A stretch of DNA of 64,000 bases from assembly GCF_965284335.1 (NCBI RefSeq), contig NZ_OZ260076.1. One strand, given 5' to 3'. The translations under genes were made by a program, and so were the position numbers. This document shows positions 1-8,863 of this stretch, piece after piece. Position 1 is the stretch's first letter. Each line of letters begins with the position of its first letter. The notes beneath the pieces are model-generated. The model saw only the letters and a program-made list of their open reading frames with translations. It did no database searches and was not told the origin of the DNA. This stretch comes from Tabrizicola_A sp965284335 (GTDB lineage: Bacteria; Pseudomonadota; Alphaproteobacteria; Rhodobacterales; Rhodobacteraceae).

Positions 1-614
1 AGATCCTTGTGCCGTCTTTGCGCCGCAGTTTCGAAACCCGCTTTCCGATGGTGCGCGTGCATCATGCCGAGAAAAACCAGCAAGAGATCATCGACGCCTT
101 GCGTGGTGGCGAGATGGATATTGCGCTGACCTATGATCTGGCAATCCCCGAGGATCTGCAGTTTATCCCCTTGGTGTCCTTGCCGCCCTATGTGCTTTTG
201 CCCGATGGCCATCCCTTGGCCAATCTCTCGCAGATCACCGTGCAGGCCCTGCGCGATGAGCCGATGGTTCTTTTGGATCTTCCGCTCAGCAGCGAATATT
301 TCTTGTCATTCTTCCGCGCCTCGGGGATCAAGCCCAAAATTGCCGAGCGCACCCGCGATATGGCCGTGATGCGCGGGCTGGTGGCCAATGGCTATGGCTA
401 TTCCATCGCGAATATACGCCCTCTGAATGATTTGGCCCCCGATGGGCGCAAGTTGCGCTTTGTGCCTTTGGTGGGTGAGGTGGGGCCGATGATGCTTGGT
501 TTGGTCATGGCGCGCGGTGCCGAAGGGGTTCTGACCATTGCCGCCTTTATCGAACATTGTCGGGCCCAGATCACAATCGACCGCATGCCGGGGCAGGACT
601 TGCGCCCGGTCTAG
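1..614 (+). CDS. LysR-family transcriptional regulator, C-terminal part (5' end outside window)
   Basis: The frame is open from the first bases of the window, so the N-terminal helix-turn-helix lies upstream and is not seen. What remains, about 200 residues, reads as a LysR substrate-binding domain: the stretch around GEMDIALTYDL and the later VANGYGYSIANIRPL fit the effector-binding fold, in which a small molecule alters DNA binding. The effector cannot be deduced. The gene converges on etfA and ends at a strong shared hairpin. Family assignment is fairly sure from the domain alone; the regulated target is unknown, since the divergent neighbour that LysR genes usually control would be outside the window. 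Confidence 0.8.
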   Translation, partial: ILVPSLRRSFETRFPMVRVHHAEKNQQEIIDALRGGEMDIALTYDLAIPEDLQFIPLVSLPPYVLLPDGHPLANLSQITVQALRDEPMVLLDLPLSSEYFLSFFRASGIKPKIAERTRDMAVMRGLVANGYGYSIANIRPLNDLAPDGRKLRFVPLVGEVGPMMLGLVMARGAEGVLTIAAFIEHCRAQITIDRMPGQDLRPV

Positions 615-632
615 CGCGGGCGCTGTCAAACA

Positions 633-658
633 AAACGGGCGCCCAAGGGCGCCCGTTT
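633..658. terminator. Bidirectional terminator between the LysR gene and etfA
   Basis: A perfect 12-bp inverted repeat (AAACGGGCGCCC, two-base loop, then its complement) lies between two converging genes. The A/T ends of the stem make it suitable as an intrinsic terminator for both strands. Confidence 0.85.
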
Positions 659-680
659 GCATTTTGAATTCTGGCAGGCC

Positions 681-1592
681 TTAAAGCTTGCCCGTCAGTT
701 CCGGCACAGCGGTGAACAGATCTGCCACCAGACCATAATCGGCCACTTGGAAGATCGGCGCCTCTTCATCCTTGTTGATGGCAACGATGATCTTGCTGTC
801 CTTCATGCCCGCCAAGTGCTGGATCGCACCCGAGATGCCGACAGCCACATAAAGCTGCGGTGCCACAACCTTGCCCGTCTGGCCAACCTGCCAGTCGTTC
901 GGGGCATAGCCCGAGTCGACAGCGGCACGCGATGCACCAACGGCAGCGCCCAGCTTGTCTGCAAGGCCCTCGATCAGGTCGAAGGATTCTTTCGATCCCA
1001 CACCACGGCCACCCGACACCACGACCTTGGCCGAGGTGAGTTCGGGACGGTCCGAAGCCGCAACGCGGTCTTCAACCCAAGACGACAGCGCCGAGGCTTT
1101 CGGCGCAACCGTCTCAACGGCGGCGGAACCGCCCATGCCCGCTGCGGCAAAGGCCGCGGTGCGCACGGTGAACACCTTTTTCGCGTCGCCAGATTTCACG
1201 GTCTGAATCGCGTTGCCCGCATAGATCGGGCGTTCAAACGTGTCGGCGTCAATCACCGCGGTCACGTCCGACAGCACCATCACGTCTAGAAGGGCTGCAA
1301 CGCGCGGCAGCACGTTTTTCGAAAACGCGGTCGCAGGGGCGGCGATGTGGCTGTAGTTGCCAGCAAGACCGACCACCAGATCAGCCAGCGCCTCAGCAAG
1401 GCCGTGGCCGGCATCTTCGGCATGCAGCACCTTTGCGGCACCTTCCAGCTTGGCCGCTTCGGCGGCGGCCGAAGCCGGGCCCGCGACCAGCAGGTGAACT
1501 TCGCCCAGCGATTTCACGCCTGTCAGCGCCTTGGCAACCGCATCGGTGGCCAGTTGTGCGCCATTCACATCGGCAAGAAGAAGAACGGCCAT
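681..1592 (-). CDS. etfA: Electron transfer flavoprotein subunit alpha
   Basis: 303 residues, the usual length. EtfA with EtfB carries electrons from acyl-CoA and other flavin dehydrogenases to ETF-ubiquinone oxidoreductase. The C-terminal third has the FAD-binding signature of the family (SGGRGVGSKESF near residue 193, then VDSGYAPNDWQVGQTG and AVGISGAIQH). The start ATG overlaps the etfB stop by one base (TGATG), so the two are translationally coupled and the pair forms one operon transcribed etfB-etfA. The gene ends just before a strong terminator shared with the LysR gene. Nothing unusual is seen. Confidence 0.97.
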   Translation of the reverse strand: MAVLLLADVNGAQLATDAVAKALTGVKSLGEVHLLVAGPASAAAEAAKLEGAAKVLHAEDAGHGLAEALADLVVGLAGNYSHIAAPATAFSKNVLPRVAALLDVMVLSDVTAVIDADTFERPIYAGNAIQTVKSGDAKKVFTVRTAAFAAAGMGGSAAVETVAPKASALSSWVEDRVAASDRPELTSAKVVVSGGRGVGSKESFDLIEGLADKLGAAVGASRAAVDSGYAPNDWQVGQTGKVVAPQLYVAVGISGAIQHLAGMKDSKIIVAINKDEEAPIFQVADYGLVADLFTAVPELTGKL

Positions 1593-2353
1593 CAGATCAC
1601 CCCCGCTTCGTCTTTAAGTTTTGCAATCAGCTCTTCCACCGAGCCAACCTTGACGCCCGCCTTGCGGCCTGCCGGTTCGGTGGTCTTCACGACCGTCAGG
1701 CGCGGAGCAACATCCACGCCGTAATCGGCCGGGGTCTTGGTCGCCAAGGGTTTGGCCTTGGCCTTCATGATGTTCGGCAGCGACGCATAGCGCGGCTCGT
1801 TCAGGCGCAGGTCAACCGTCACGATGGTCGGCATGGCGACCGAGATAGACTGCAGACCGCCGTCCACTTCGCGGGTGACCACGGCCTTGTCGCCTTCGAT
1901 CTTCAGCTCCGACACAAAAGTCGCCTGCGACCAGCCCAAGAGCGCCGAGAGCATCTGGCCCGTGGCGTTCATGTCATTGTCGATCGCTTGCTTGCCGCAC
2001 AGCACAAGACCGGGGGCCTCTTCCTTGACGACAGCAGCCAAGAGCTTGGCCACAGCCAAAGGCTCGATGTCGGTCTGCACATCGGCAGTCGCCTCGATCA
2101 AGATGGCGCGGTCTGCGCCCATGGCCAGCGCGGTGCGCAGCGTCTCTTGCGCCTGCTTGACGCCGATCGACACAACGACAACCTCGGTCGCAACGCCCTT
2201 TTCCTTCAGCCGGATCGCCTCTTCGACGGCAATCTCGTCAAAGGGGTTCATCGACATCTTCACGTTCGCAAGATCGACACCGGAACCGTCCGCCTTCACG
2301 CGAACCTTCACGTTGTAGTCGATCACACGTTTGACAGGCACCAAGACCTTCAT
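1592..2353 (-). CDS. etfB: Electron transfer flavoprotein subunit beta
   Basis: 253 residues from the start chosen at MKVLVPVKRVID, the classical EtfB N-terminus. A GGGAG ribosome site lies about ten bases upstream; the reading frame extends 12 codons further but those residues do not look like EtfB. The protein holds the structural AMP and forms the heterodimer with EtfA. Visible family features include MSMNPFDEIAVEEAIRLKE and the recognition-loop region ending PRYASLPNIMKAK. First gene of the etfBA operon. Confidence 0.97.
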   Translation of the reverse strand: MKVLVPVKRVIDYNVKVRVKADGSGVDLANVKMSMNPFDEIAVEEAIRLKEKGVATEVVVVSIGVKQAQETLRTALAMGADRAILIEATADVQTDIEPLAVAKLLAAVVKEEAPGLVLCGKQAIDNDMNATGQMLSALLGWSQATFVSELKIEGDKAVVTREVDGGLQSISVAMPTIVTVDLRLNEPRYASLPNIMKAKAKPLATKTPADYGVDVAPRLTVVKTTEPAGRKAGVKVGSVEELIAKLKDEAGVI

Positions 2354-2510
2354 CGGCAGAATCTCCCAACAGCGGCCCATGGGGGCCAATCCAAGCTATT
2401 GCAGGGCTAATACCGATTCCCAGGCGCAGACAACAGTGCAAATGCGACAGATAAGGGCGACCAGACGCCGCGTTTCACCTTATCTCGTCACCTGTGTCGA
2501 GTTTTTGGGC

Positions 2511-3083
2511 CTAGCGCGTTAGCCCCGGCACCCACAGCACATCATCTTTGCCGTCATTATTGGCAATGCGACCTGCCACGAAAAACCAGTCTGAAAGGCG
2601 GTTCAAGTATTTGACCGCATCGGTGTTCACCTCTTCCATCGTGGCCAGCTCCACCACCAAACGCTCTGCCCGGCGGCAAACGGTCCGACACAGGTGCAAA
2701 TTGGCGGCCAGGGCGCTGCCACCTGGCAGGATAAAGCTGCGCAATGGTTCAAGTTTTTCGTTCATCGCGTCAATTTCGCGTTCCAGCCGTTCAACCTGAC
2801 CCGACACCATCCGCAAAGGCGTATAGGACAGCGTGGCATCCATATGCATATCGGGCGTGCACAGATCAGCGCCGAGATCGAAAAGGTCGTTCGAAATACG
2901 GGCCAAGGCGGCGTCCATCTCACCCGAAGCGTGCTGGCGGGCAAGGCCGACGGTGGCATTCGTCTCATCCACCGTGCCATAGGCCGAAACGCGGGTGGAA
3001 TGTTTTGCAACCCGCGCGCCATTGCCCAACGCGGTTTCGCCCGCATCCCCGGTTTTGGTGTAAATTTTCGACAAAACGACCAT
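2511..3083 (-). CDS. PduO-type cob(I)alamin adenosyltransferase
   Basis: 190 residues. The family transfers the 5'-deoxyadenosyl group of ATP to cob(I)alamin, making the coenzyme for mutases. The N-terminal ATP-binding motif KIYTKTGDAGETAL, the central CRRAERLVVEL and the C-terminal NRLSDWFFVAGR are all present. Its start overlaps the stop of the upstream small membrane protein gene by one base (TGATG). About 160 bases separate it from etfB on the same strand, so co-transcription with etfBA is possible but not shown. The protein is cytosolic. Symbols used for this family vary (pduO, cobO, mmaB), so none is given. Confidence 0.93.
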   Translation of the reverse strand: MVVLSKIYTKTGDAGETALGNGARVAKHSTRVSAYGTVDETNATVGLARQHASGEMDAALARISNDLFDLGADLCTPDMHMDATLSYTPLRMVSGQVERLEREIDAMNEKLEPLRSFILPGGSALAANLHLCRTVCRRAERLVVELATMEEVNTDAVKYLNRLSDWFFVAGRIANNDGKDDVLWVPGLTR

Positions 3084-3292
3084 CAGTTGCCTCCCCGGCT
3101 GCGCAAATAAGCGAAGGACACGATAAGAATCACCGCAACGAACTGCGCCCCAAGGCGCCAGCGCATCAAACGATTGGCGTGCTTACGGTTGAACTCTCCG
3201 CCTTTGGCAAAGCCCCCAATTCCAACCATCAAGATGGCCAGAACAACAAGGCTCGCGATGGCGGCTACGATGAACAGCGGATCGTTAAGCAT
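3083..3292 (-). CDS. Small two-helix membrane protein, HIG1-like
   Basis: About 69 residues from the ATG at MLNDPLFIV; an in-frame start eight codons earlier is also possible. Two hydrophobic segments (roughly residues 4-25 and 46-63) flank a basic loop containing NRKHANRLMRWRLGAQ. The MRWR-x3-Q pattern resembles the HIG1 (hypoxia-induced) domain, found in proteins associated with respiratory complexes in mitochondria and alphaproteobacteria. It is translationally coupled to the cobalamin adenosyltransferase gene downstream. The name rests on the short loop motif and topology only; its function here is inferred. Confidence 0.7.
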   Translation of the reverse strand: MLNDPLFIVAAIASLVVLAILMVGIGGFAKGGEFNRKHANRLMRWRLGAQFVAVILIVSFAYLRSRGGN

Positions 3293-3530
3293 CAAAAGTC
3301 CCTCTTTGCCCCTCATCTAGCGTGGGCGATGAAAAAAGCGAAGACTTGATCGGGCAAAGTTTTTTGCGACGCATGATCCAGCGGTCTCTTGGCAATTGTC
3401 TTGAAATTGACCGGCGCAGGTCACAGGATTGACGTTGTTCTCGGAAATTTTTGAAGAAATGGGGCTAAATTGCGCAGTTTGCTGTGCAATACTGGGAACA
3501 GGTAAGGGTAGTCGGTCGGTGTCTGGGGTG

Positions 3531-6500
3531 ATGCGGCGCAAAGATTTGGGTGATCTCAAGGATGAGCCCGCGACTGCGATGCAGCAGGGCTTGCTTTTGC
3601 AAAGCACGCTTGTTGATCGGCCTTGGGTAAACCTTGAACAGATCGTGATTGAAGGATCCGGACCTGAGTTTGCCCCTGAAACCCTGCGCAACGCGTGGCG
3701 TCGGGTGGCCCAGCGTCATGATGCGTTGCGGATGCTTTTGGTTCCGGACGGTTCGGGTGGCATTCTGCAGCGCGTTCTGCCTGCGGCCGATGTGATGATG
3801 ACGGTGCTGGATCTGTCCCGCCTCAAGCCCGACGCGCAGACGCAGGCGGTTGATGATTTTCTGGCCAAGGATCGCGCGGCGGGTGTCGATCTGGCGATGC
3901 GGCCCGGTTGGCGCGTTGGCGTGTTGCAGCTTTCCGCCTCAAGGGTGGTCATGGTCTGGACCATTCACCATGCCTTGATTGACGGCGCTTCGATGGCAAT
4001 CGTGCTTGAGGACTTGGGTCTTTGTCTGACAGGACAACCATTGCCCACCAATCAAGGCCAAAGCTTTGCTGCGTTTTCGGCAGCCTTGCAGCATCACGAT
4101 AAAGCCGAGGCCAAAGCGTTTTTTTCCCGCATGTTCGTCGATGGTGTTGAACATGCGCCTTTGGTTCGGCGACAGGCTCAGGCTGGCCGTCAGGCTTTGC
4201 AAGCGGCAGAACTTTCCTTGCAGCAGTCGATGGCGCTGCGCGACAGGGTTCGGGCTTTGGGGGCCACCCCTTTGAACGCGGTGCAAGCGGGTTGGGCTTT
4301 GGTCTTGGCGCGATGGACGGGGCAGGAACACGCCACATTCGGTTTGGTCGAGTCCGGCCGCAGCCTTATGCCGGGACTTCAGCGAACGGTAGGTTGTCTC
4401 ATCTCGACCTTGCCGTTCCATCTTCGACTGCATGGCAAGGAAACGCTGGCTGATCTTTTGCCGCGCTTGCGTGCCTTGACGTTGGAGATGCGGCCTCATG
4501 CCCATGCGAGCCTGACGGAGGTAAGGCGTTGGATTGGGGCCAGCGGGGCAGATGGTCTTTTCGACAGCATTGTCATGTATGAACATGCTTCGCTATCGGC
4601 GCGGATGCGGAGCTTGGGTGGGCTTTGGGCGGGCTGTTCGGTGCGGCTGATCGAAGAGGGCGCATCGGCGGTGACTTTGGCCATAGCGGATGATCCTCAG
4701 TTGCGGGTGGTGATCGAGCATGATCCTGCACGCGTGACGCCGGAGGAGGCTCAGGCGCTCTTGCGACATGTGACAAACCTTTTGGCGGCGATGGCGACCG
4801 CAGATCCAGCCACGCCTTTGGCCGATCTGGTGATGATGTCACCCGAGGAGGTATGTGAAGTTTTGGCATTGGGTCAGCCCGACGCGCCGCAAAGCGCGCC
4901 ACTGGCGGATGTCGCCCGCCGTTTCGAGGCGGTGGCCGCCATTCAGCCAGAGGTCGTGGCACTGATGGATCCAGCGCAGGGCGTCACGCTTGATTATCGC
5001 CGTCTGGACCGGGCCGCCAACGCGTTCGCAGCGCACTTGCACGGATCAGGCGTCAAGCCGGGGGATATCGTCGGTTTGCATTTGGCGCGCGGTGCGGCCC
5101 ATGTCACAGCGCTTTTGGCGATCTTGAAACTGGGCGCTGCCTTCTTACCCCTGGATCCCAGCTTGCCGGTTGCATGGCTGGCTGATCGGCGCCAGCAGGC
5201 CGGAGCGAGGGTGTTGGTTTCCGACGATGGTGCGGGCTTGGGGGCCGATCTGGTGCTAGCGCCGGAGTTGAACGACCAACGCGAAGCCCCCCCAGATCGC
5301 CCGCCGCCAGATGCATCACGCTTGGCCTATGTGCTCTTCACATCGGGATCGACGGGCGCGCCAAAAGGCGTTCGGGGGGTTTGTGGGGCCTTATCAGCCC
5401 ATGGCTCTGCGGCGATTGCCGCCTATGGCCTGCGCCCCGGCGACCGCGTGATGCAGTTCGCCGGGCTTGGCTTTGATGTCGCGTTAGAGGAAATTTTTCC
5501 GACCCTGCTGGCCGGTGCCAGTTTGGTGCTGCGCGATGCGGGGGCAGCCAATTCGCTGCGTGGTTTTGCCGAGTTTGTCGCCGAGCACAAGGTGACGGTT
5601 GCTAACCTGCCTGCCGGCTTTTGGCATGCCATGGTCGAAGGTTTGGGCGAAGCTGAGCTGCGGCTGCCATTGTCTCTGCGCTTGGTGATTGCGGGCAGTG
5701 AACGGATCAATCCTTTGGCCTTGCGCCGCTGGCGCAGTCTGGTGCCCGATGTGACGTGGATGAACGGCTATGGACCGACAGAAACCACCATTACGGCCAC
5801 CACCTTTAGCCTGCCGCCGGGCCAGCCTTTGCCCGATGATCTGGATGAGGTGCCGATTGGCCGCCCGCTGGCCCATGCCCGTGCCGTTCTGCGCGCTTTT
5901 GATGGCAGTCTGACGCCAAAAGGCGGGACTGGAATCTTGTGGATCGGCGGTGCCGCGGTCACCGGCGGTTACTTGGGCGATGCCGGGGCTGCCGAGGCCG
6001 CGTTTCAGCCAGACCCTTGGCAGGGGGATGGCCGCCTCTACTGCACCGGGGATCAGGCGCGCTGGCGGGCCGATGGCCAGCTAGAGTTTCTGGGCCGCCG
6101 GGATCGTCAAATCAAGTTGCGCGGCCATAGGATCGATCTGCACCAACTAGAGGCACAATTGGTTTTGCTCCCGGGTGTGCGTCAGGCCCATGTCGCCTTG
6201 GTGACCCAATCCGCACCGCGTCTTGTGGCTTGGGTCGTCATCGAGTCGGGCACCACGTTACAGGCCATTACGGAAAAGGTGGTGCAAAGCTTGCCTGCGG
6301 CCATGGTGCCGCATTTGGTGGCGATGGAGAGCCTACCGCTGAGCGCCAATGGGAAAATTGACACCCGCGCTTTGCCGATACCTGAACTGGACAGCGATCC
6401 GGCTGGCGAAGGGCCGGCGGCAGACACTCTGACCCAACTTGTCGCCGATTGCATGGCCGAAGTGCTGGGCCTGCCGTTTGTGCCGCCAGACGCGCGATTT

Positions 6501-7418
6501 AGCGATCTGGGCGGTGATTCGCTGTTGGCCTTGCGTTTGGTGAGCCTGATCGAACAGCGCAGCGGTCATGCTTTGCTGACCGCCAATCTGCATCAACACA
6601 ACAGCCCCCGCGCTTTGGCCTTAATGCTGCAAACCGGCCTTACGGCCCCGCGCTATACGATCCCCATCCAACCCCATGGCACAAAGCCACCCTTCTTTGC
6701 CATTCATGTTCTGGGCCGCAACGAAGATTTGTTCCGCCCGCTCTCGACGGCTTTGGGCCCGGATCAGCCGTTGCTCGGCCTGTCTGTTGGCATGCCCCGC
6801 AACCTAGACGACATCAACGTCGAGCGCACGGCGCGGATCTATTTCGACGAGATCCAGACCTATTACCCCACCGGGCCCATCGGACTTGGGGCTGTGTCGA
6901 TGGCAGCTTATTTCGCGTTTGAACTGGCGCAACTTTTGCACGCCGCCGGACGCGAGGTGCGCGTGTTGGCTGTGCTTGATGCGATGGGCCCTGATGGGCG
7001 CCCGGCCCTGACAGGCGCAGCCAAAATGCGCGCGCATTTGCAGCAGGTGCGAAAGCATGGGCTTTGGCATTTCGCACGGGTGATCAAGAACCGCTTGGAT
7101 CGACACCGCGAACGGCGCGAGGCGCTGCGCACGGCGCCCGATCAGGTCAACGCGCACAACTTGATTGCCGCCAATGTCTGTGCTGTCGAATTTTATCAGC
7201 CAAAACCCTATGATGGACCACTGACGGTGTTTCGCGCCGATCACAGCTTTTGGGACAGTCCCGAGGCCTTGCAGACCGCTCTTGGCTGGGCGTCAGTCGC
7301 GCGTGGCGGTTTGGCGATGCATGATTTGCCCGGCACACATCTGTCGATCTTGCATCCGGGCAATGTTGAGGTGCTGGCGGATCACCTGCGCCGCTTGATG
7401 GCCGACAAGCCTGTGTGA
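3531..7418 (+). CDS. Single-module non-ribosomal peptide synthetase (C-A-T-TE)
   Basis: About 1295 residues from the ATG at MRRKDLGD; in-frame starts at 3429 (TTG) and 3459 (ATG) are also possible, but this one sits a usual distance before the first condensation motif. Order of domains: condensation (HHALIDG near 146), adenylation (LFTSGSTGAPKG near 601, GYGPTETT, GDQARWRADGQLEFLGRRD, NGKID), thiolation (GGDSLLAL near 994) and thioesterase. Read against GrsA, the specificity pocket is roughly D-V-E-N-V-A-G-I-T plus the usual Lys; I do not assign a substrate. In the thioesterase the nucleophile elbow reads AVSMA rather than GxSxG, but Ser (about 1123), an Asp in VLDAMGPDG and His in PGTH (about 1270) remain. 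No phosphopantetheinyl transferase or other assembly-line gene is nearby. Confidence 0.92.
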   Translation: MRRKDLGDLKDEPATAMQQGLLLQSTLVDRPWVNLEQIVIEGSGPEFAPETLRNAWRRVAQRHDALRMLLVPDGSGGILQRVLPAADVMMTVLDLSRLKPDAQTQAVDDFLAKDRAAGVDLAMRPGWRVGVLQLSASRVVMVWTIHHALIDGASMAIVLEDLGLCLTGQPLPTNQGQSFAAFSAALQHHDKAEAKAFFSRMFVDGVEHAPLVRRQAQAGRQALQAAELSLQQSMALRDRVRALGATPLNAVQAGWALVLARWTGQEHATFGLVESGRSLMPGLQRTVGCLISTLPFHLRLHGKETLADLLPRLRALTLEMRPHAHASLTEVRRWIGASGADGLFDSIVMYEHASLSARMRSLGGLWAGCSVRLIEEGASAVTLAIADDPQLRVVIEHDPARVTPEEAQALLRHVTNLLAAMATADPATPLADLVMMSPEEVCEVLALGQPDAPQSAPLADVARRFEAVAAIQPEVVALMDPAQGVTLDYRRLDRAANAFAAHLHGSGVKPGDIVGLHLARGAAHVTALLAILKLGAAFLPLDPSLPVAWLADRRQQAGARVLVSDDGAGLGADLVLAPELNDQREAPPDRPPPDASRLAYVLFTSGSTGAPKGVRGVCGALSAHGSAAIAAYGLRPGDRVMQFAGLGFDVALEEIFPTLLAGASLVLRDAGAANSLRGFAEFVAEHKVTVANLPAGFWHAMVEGLGEAELRLPLSLRLVIAGSERINPLALRRWRSLVPDVTWMNGYGPTETTITATTFSLPPGQPLPDDLDEVPIGRPLAHARAVLRAFDGSLTPKGGTGILWIGGAAVTGGYLGDAGAAEAAFQPDPWQGDGRLYCTGDQARWRADGQLEFLGRRDRQIKLRGHRIDLHQLEAQLVLLPGVRQAHVALVTQSAPRLVAWVVIESGTTLQAITEKVVQSLPAAMVPHLVAMESLPLSANGKIDTRALPIPELDSDPAGEGPAADTLTQLVADCMAEVLGLPFVPPDARFSDLGGDSLLALRLVSLIEQRSGHALLTANLHQHNSPRALALMLQTGLTAPRYTIPIQPHGTKPPFFAIHVLGRNEDLFRPLSTALGPDQPLLGLSVGMPRNLDDINVERTARIYFDEIQTYYPTGPIGLGAVSMAAYFAFELAQLLHAAGREVRVLAVLDAMGPDGRPALTGAAKMRAHLQQVRKHGLWHFARVIKNRLDRHRERREALRTAPDQVNAHNLIAANVCAVEFYQPKPYDGPLTVFRADHSFWDSPEALQTALGWASVARGGLAMHDLPGTHLSILHPGNVEVLADHLRRLMADKPV

Positions 7419-7479
7419 CGCCACTTGACGCCACGGGCTTTGCCGCGCTTGTCTGGCAAAAACCTGATCCGAGGATGCC

Positions 7480-8085
7480 ATGCAGCTGTTCACATCTCCC
7501 ACCACACCCTTTGGCCGCAAGGTTATGGTTATGATCCACGAATCGGGTTTGGCGGACCGGGTGCAGGTGCATCATGTGTCCGGCACACCGTTGGATCCGG
7601 GCTCAATGCCGCTGGACCAAAATCCTTTGGGCAAAATTCCTGCGCTGATTCCAGAAGATGGCGGTCCTGCAATCCATGACAGCCGGGTGATTTGCCGTTA
7701 CCTTGACCAGAAATCTGGCGCGGGCCTGTATCCCACGGGCGATGATCTTTGGCCCGTTCTGACCTTGGAAGCCACGGCCGATGGCATGCTAGAGGCGGCT
7801 GTGTTGATGGTCTACGAGGCGCGTCTTCGCCCTGCTGAACTGTGCTATGCGCCTTGGGTCGAAAGCCAATGGGCCAAGGTTTCGCGCGCGCTCGATTCCA
7901 TCGAAGCGCGTGGTATGCCTTTGTTGGATGGGCCTTTGACCATGGCGCATCTGGCTGTGGCTGTCGTCCTTGGCTATCTGGATTTCCGCCATGACGATCG
8001 CAATTGGCGCGCAGGCCGTCCGCATTTGGCGGCATGGGACAAGGTGATGTCAGTGCGCCCTTCATTGGCCGCAACCCGGCCCTGA
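7480..8085 (+). CDS. Glutathione S-transferase family protein
   Basis: 201 residues. The N-terminal thioredoxin-like half starts MQLFTSPTTPFGRKV and includes NPLGKIPAL (cis-Pro glutathione contact) and the HDSRVICRYLD segment typical of bacterial GSTs. The C-terminal half is helical. These cytosolic enzymes conjugate or reduce using glutathione. The gene follows the NRPS by 61 bases on the same strand, so co-transcription is possible, but a link to the peptide product is only an inference. Confidence 0.9.
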   Translation: MQLFTSPTTPFGRKVMVMIHESGLADRVQVHHVSGTPLDPGSMPLDQNPLGKIPALIPEDGGPAIHDSRVICRYLDQKSGAGLYPTGDDLWPVLTLEATADGMLEAAVLMVYEARLRPAELCYAPWVESQWAKVSRALDSIEARGMPLLDGPLTMAHLAVAVVLGYLDFRHDDRNWRAGRPHLAAWDKVMSVRPSLAATRP

Positions 8086-8284
8086 GACGGCGGCGGCTGC
8101 GACCTTTTTGACCAATGCTGGGCAATTGAGACAAGAAAAGCGAAAAACTGCCCCCCCTGCGCTCCTTTGACCGCTGGACGTGGTAAAAATCCTTGTCTAC
8201 AACCCGCCCGGCAAGGCTGCGGGAAACCGTGGCCCCATCAGTATATGGGTCGCAACGCGGCGGCCTTGGAAGGGAGAAGATCTC

Positions 8285-8851
8285 GTGTCCCACGCAGAGA
8301 ACGACGCAGGCACCCGCAGGGATTTCCTGTATTACGCAACCGCCGGGGCGGGTGCTGTTGCCACAGGCGCAGCCGTCTGGCCCTTGGTCAATCAGATGAA
8401 CCCCTCGGCTGACACGCGCGCCTTGGCGTCGATCTTTGTCGACGTGTCGGGTGTTGAGGTCGGCACCCAGCTTACCGTGAAATGGCGCGGCAAGCCGGTG
8501 TTTATTCGCCGCCGCTCGGCAGAAGAGATTGAAGCGGCCCGCGCGGTGGAACTGTCGGATCCGACGATCATCGACGCCATGGCGCAAAACGCCAACAAGC
8601 CCGAAGCTGACGCGTCAGATGCGAACCGCACGCTTGACGAAGCAGGCGAGTGGCTGGTGATGATCGGCGTTTGCACCCACCTCGGCTGTGTGCCGATCGG
8701 CAATGGCGCTGGCGAGTTTGGCGGCTGGTTCTGCCCTTGCCATGGGTCGCACTATGACACCGCTGGCCGCATCCGCAAAGGGCCAGCGCCGCGCAACCTC
8801 GACGTTCCGGTTGCCGCTTTCGAAGACGAATCCACAATCAAGCTGGGCTAA
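8285..8851 (+). CDS. petA: Ubiquinol-cytochrome c reductase Rieske iron-sulfur subunit
   Basis: 188 residues from a GTG start at (V/M)SHAENDAGTRRDF, chosen because GGGAG lies at the right distance upstream and Rieske proteins begin with this short Tat-type N-terminus (RRDFLYYATAGAGA) serving as membrane anchor. The [2Fe-2S] ligands are in CTHLGCVP and CPCHGSHYD. It takes electrons from ubiquinol in the bc1 complex and passes them to cytochrome c1 in the periplasm. First gene of petABC (also called fbcFBC), 12 bases before cytochrome b. Confidence 0.97.
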   Translation: MSHAENDAGTRRDFLYYATAGAGAVATGAAVWPLVNQMNPSADTRALASIFVDVSGVEVGTQLTVKWRGKPVFIRRRSAEEIEAARAVELSDPTIIDAMAQNANKPEADASDANRTLDEAGEWLVMIGVCTHLGCVPIGNGAGEFGGWFCPCHGSHYDTAGRIRKGPAPRNLDVPVAAFEDESTIKLG

Positions 8852-8863
8852 GGAGCACACCAG

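Noticed and set aside
3429..3530. TTG at 3429 as the NRPS start
   Set aside because: It would add a 34-residue Cys-containing extension unlike condensation-domain starts; ATG at 3531 fits better, though not proven.
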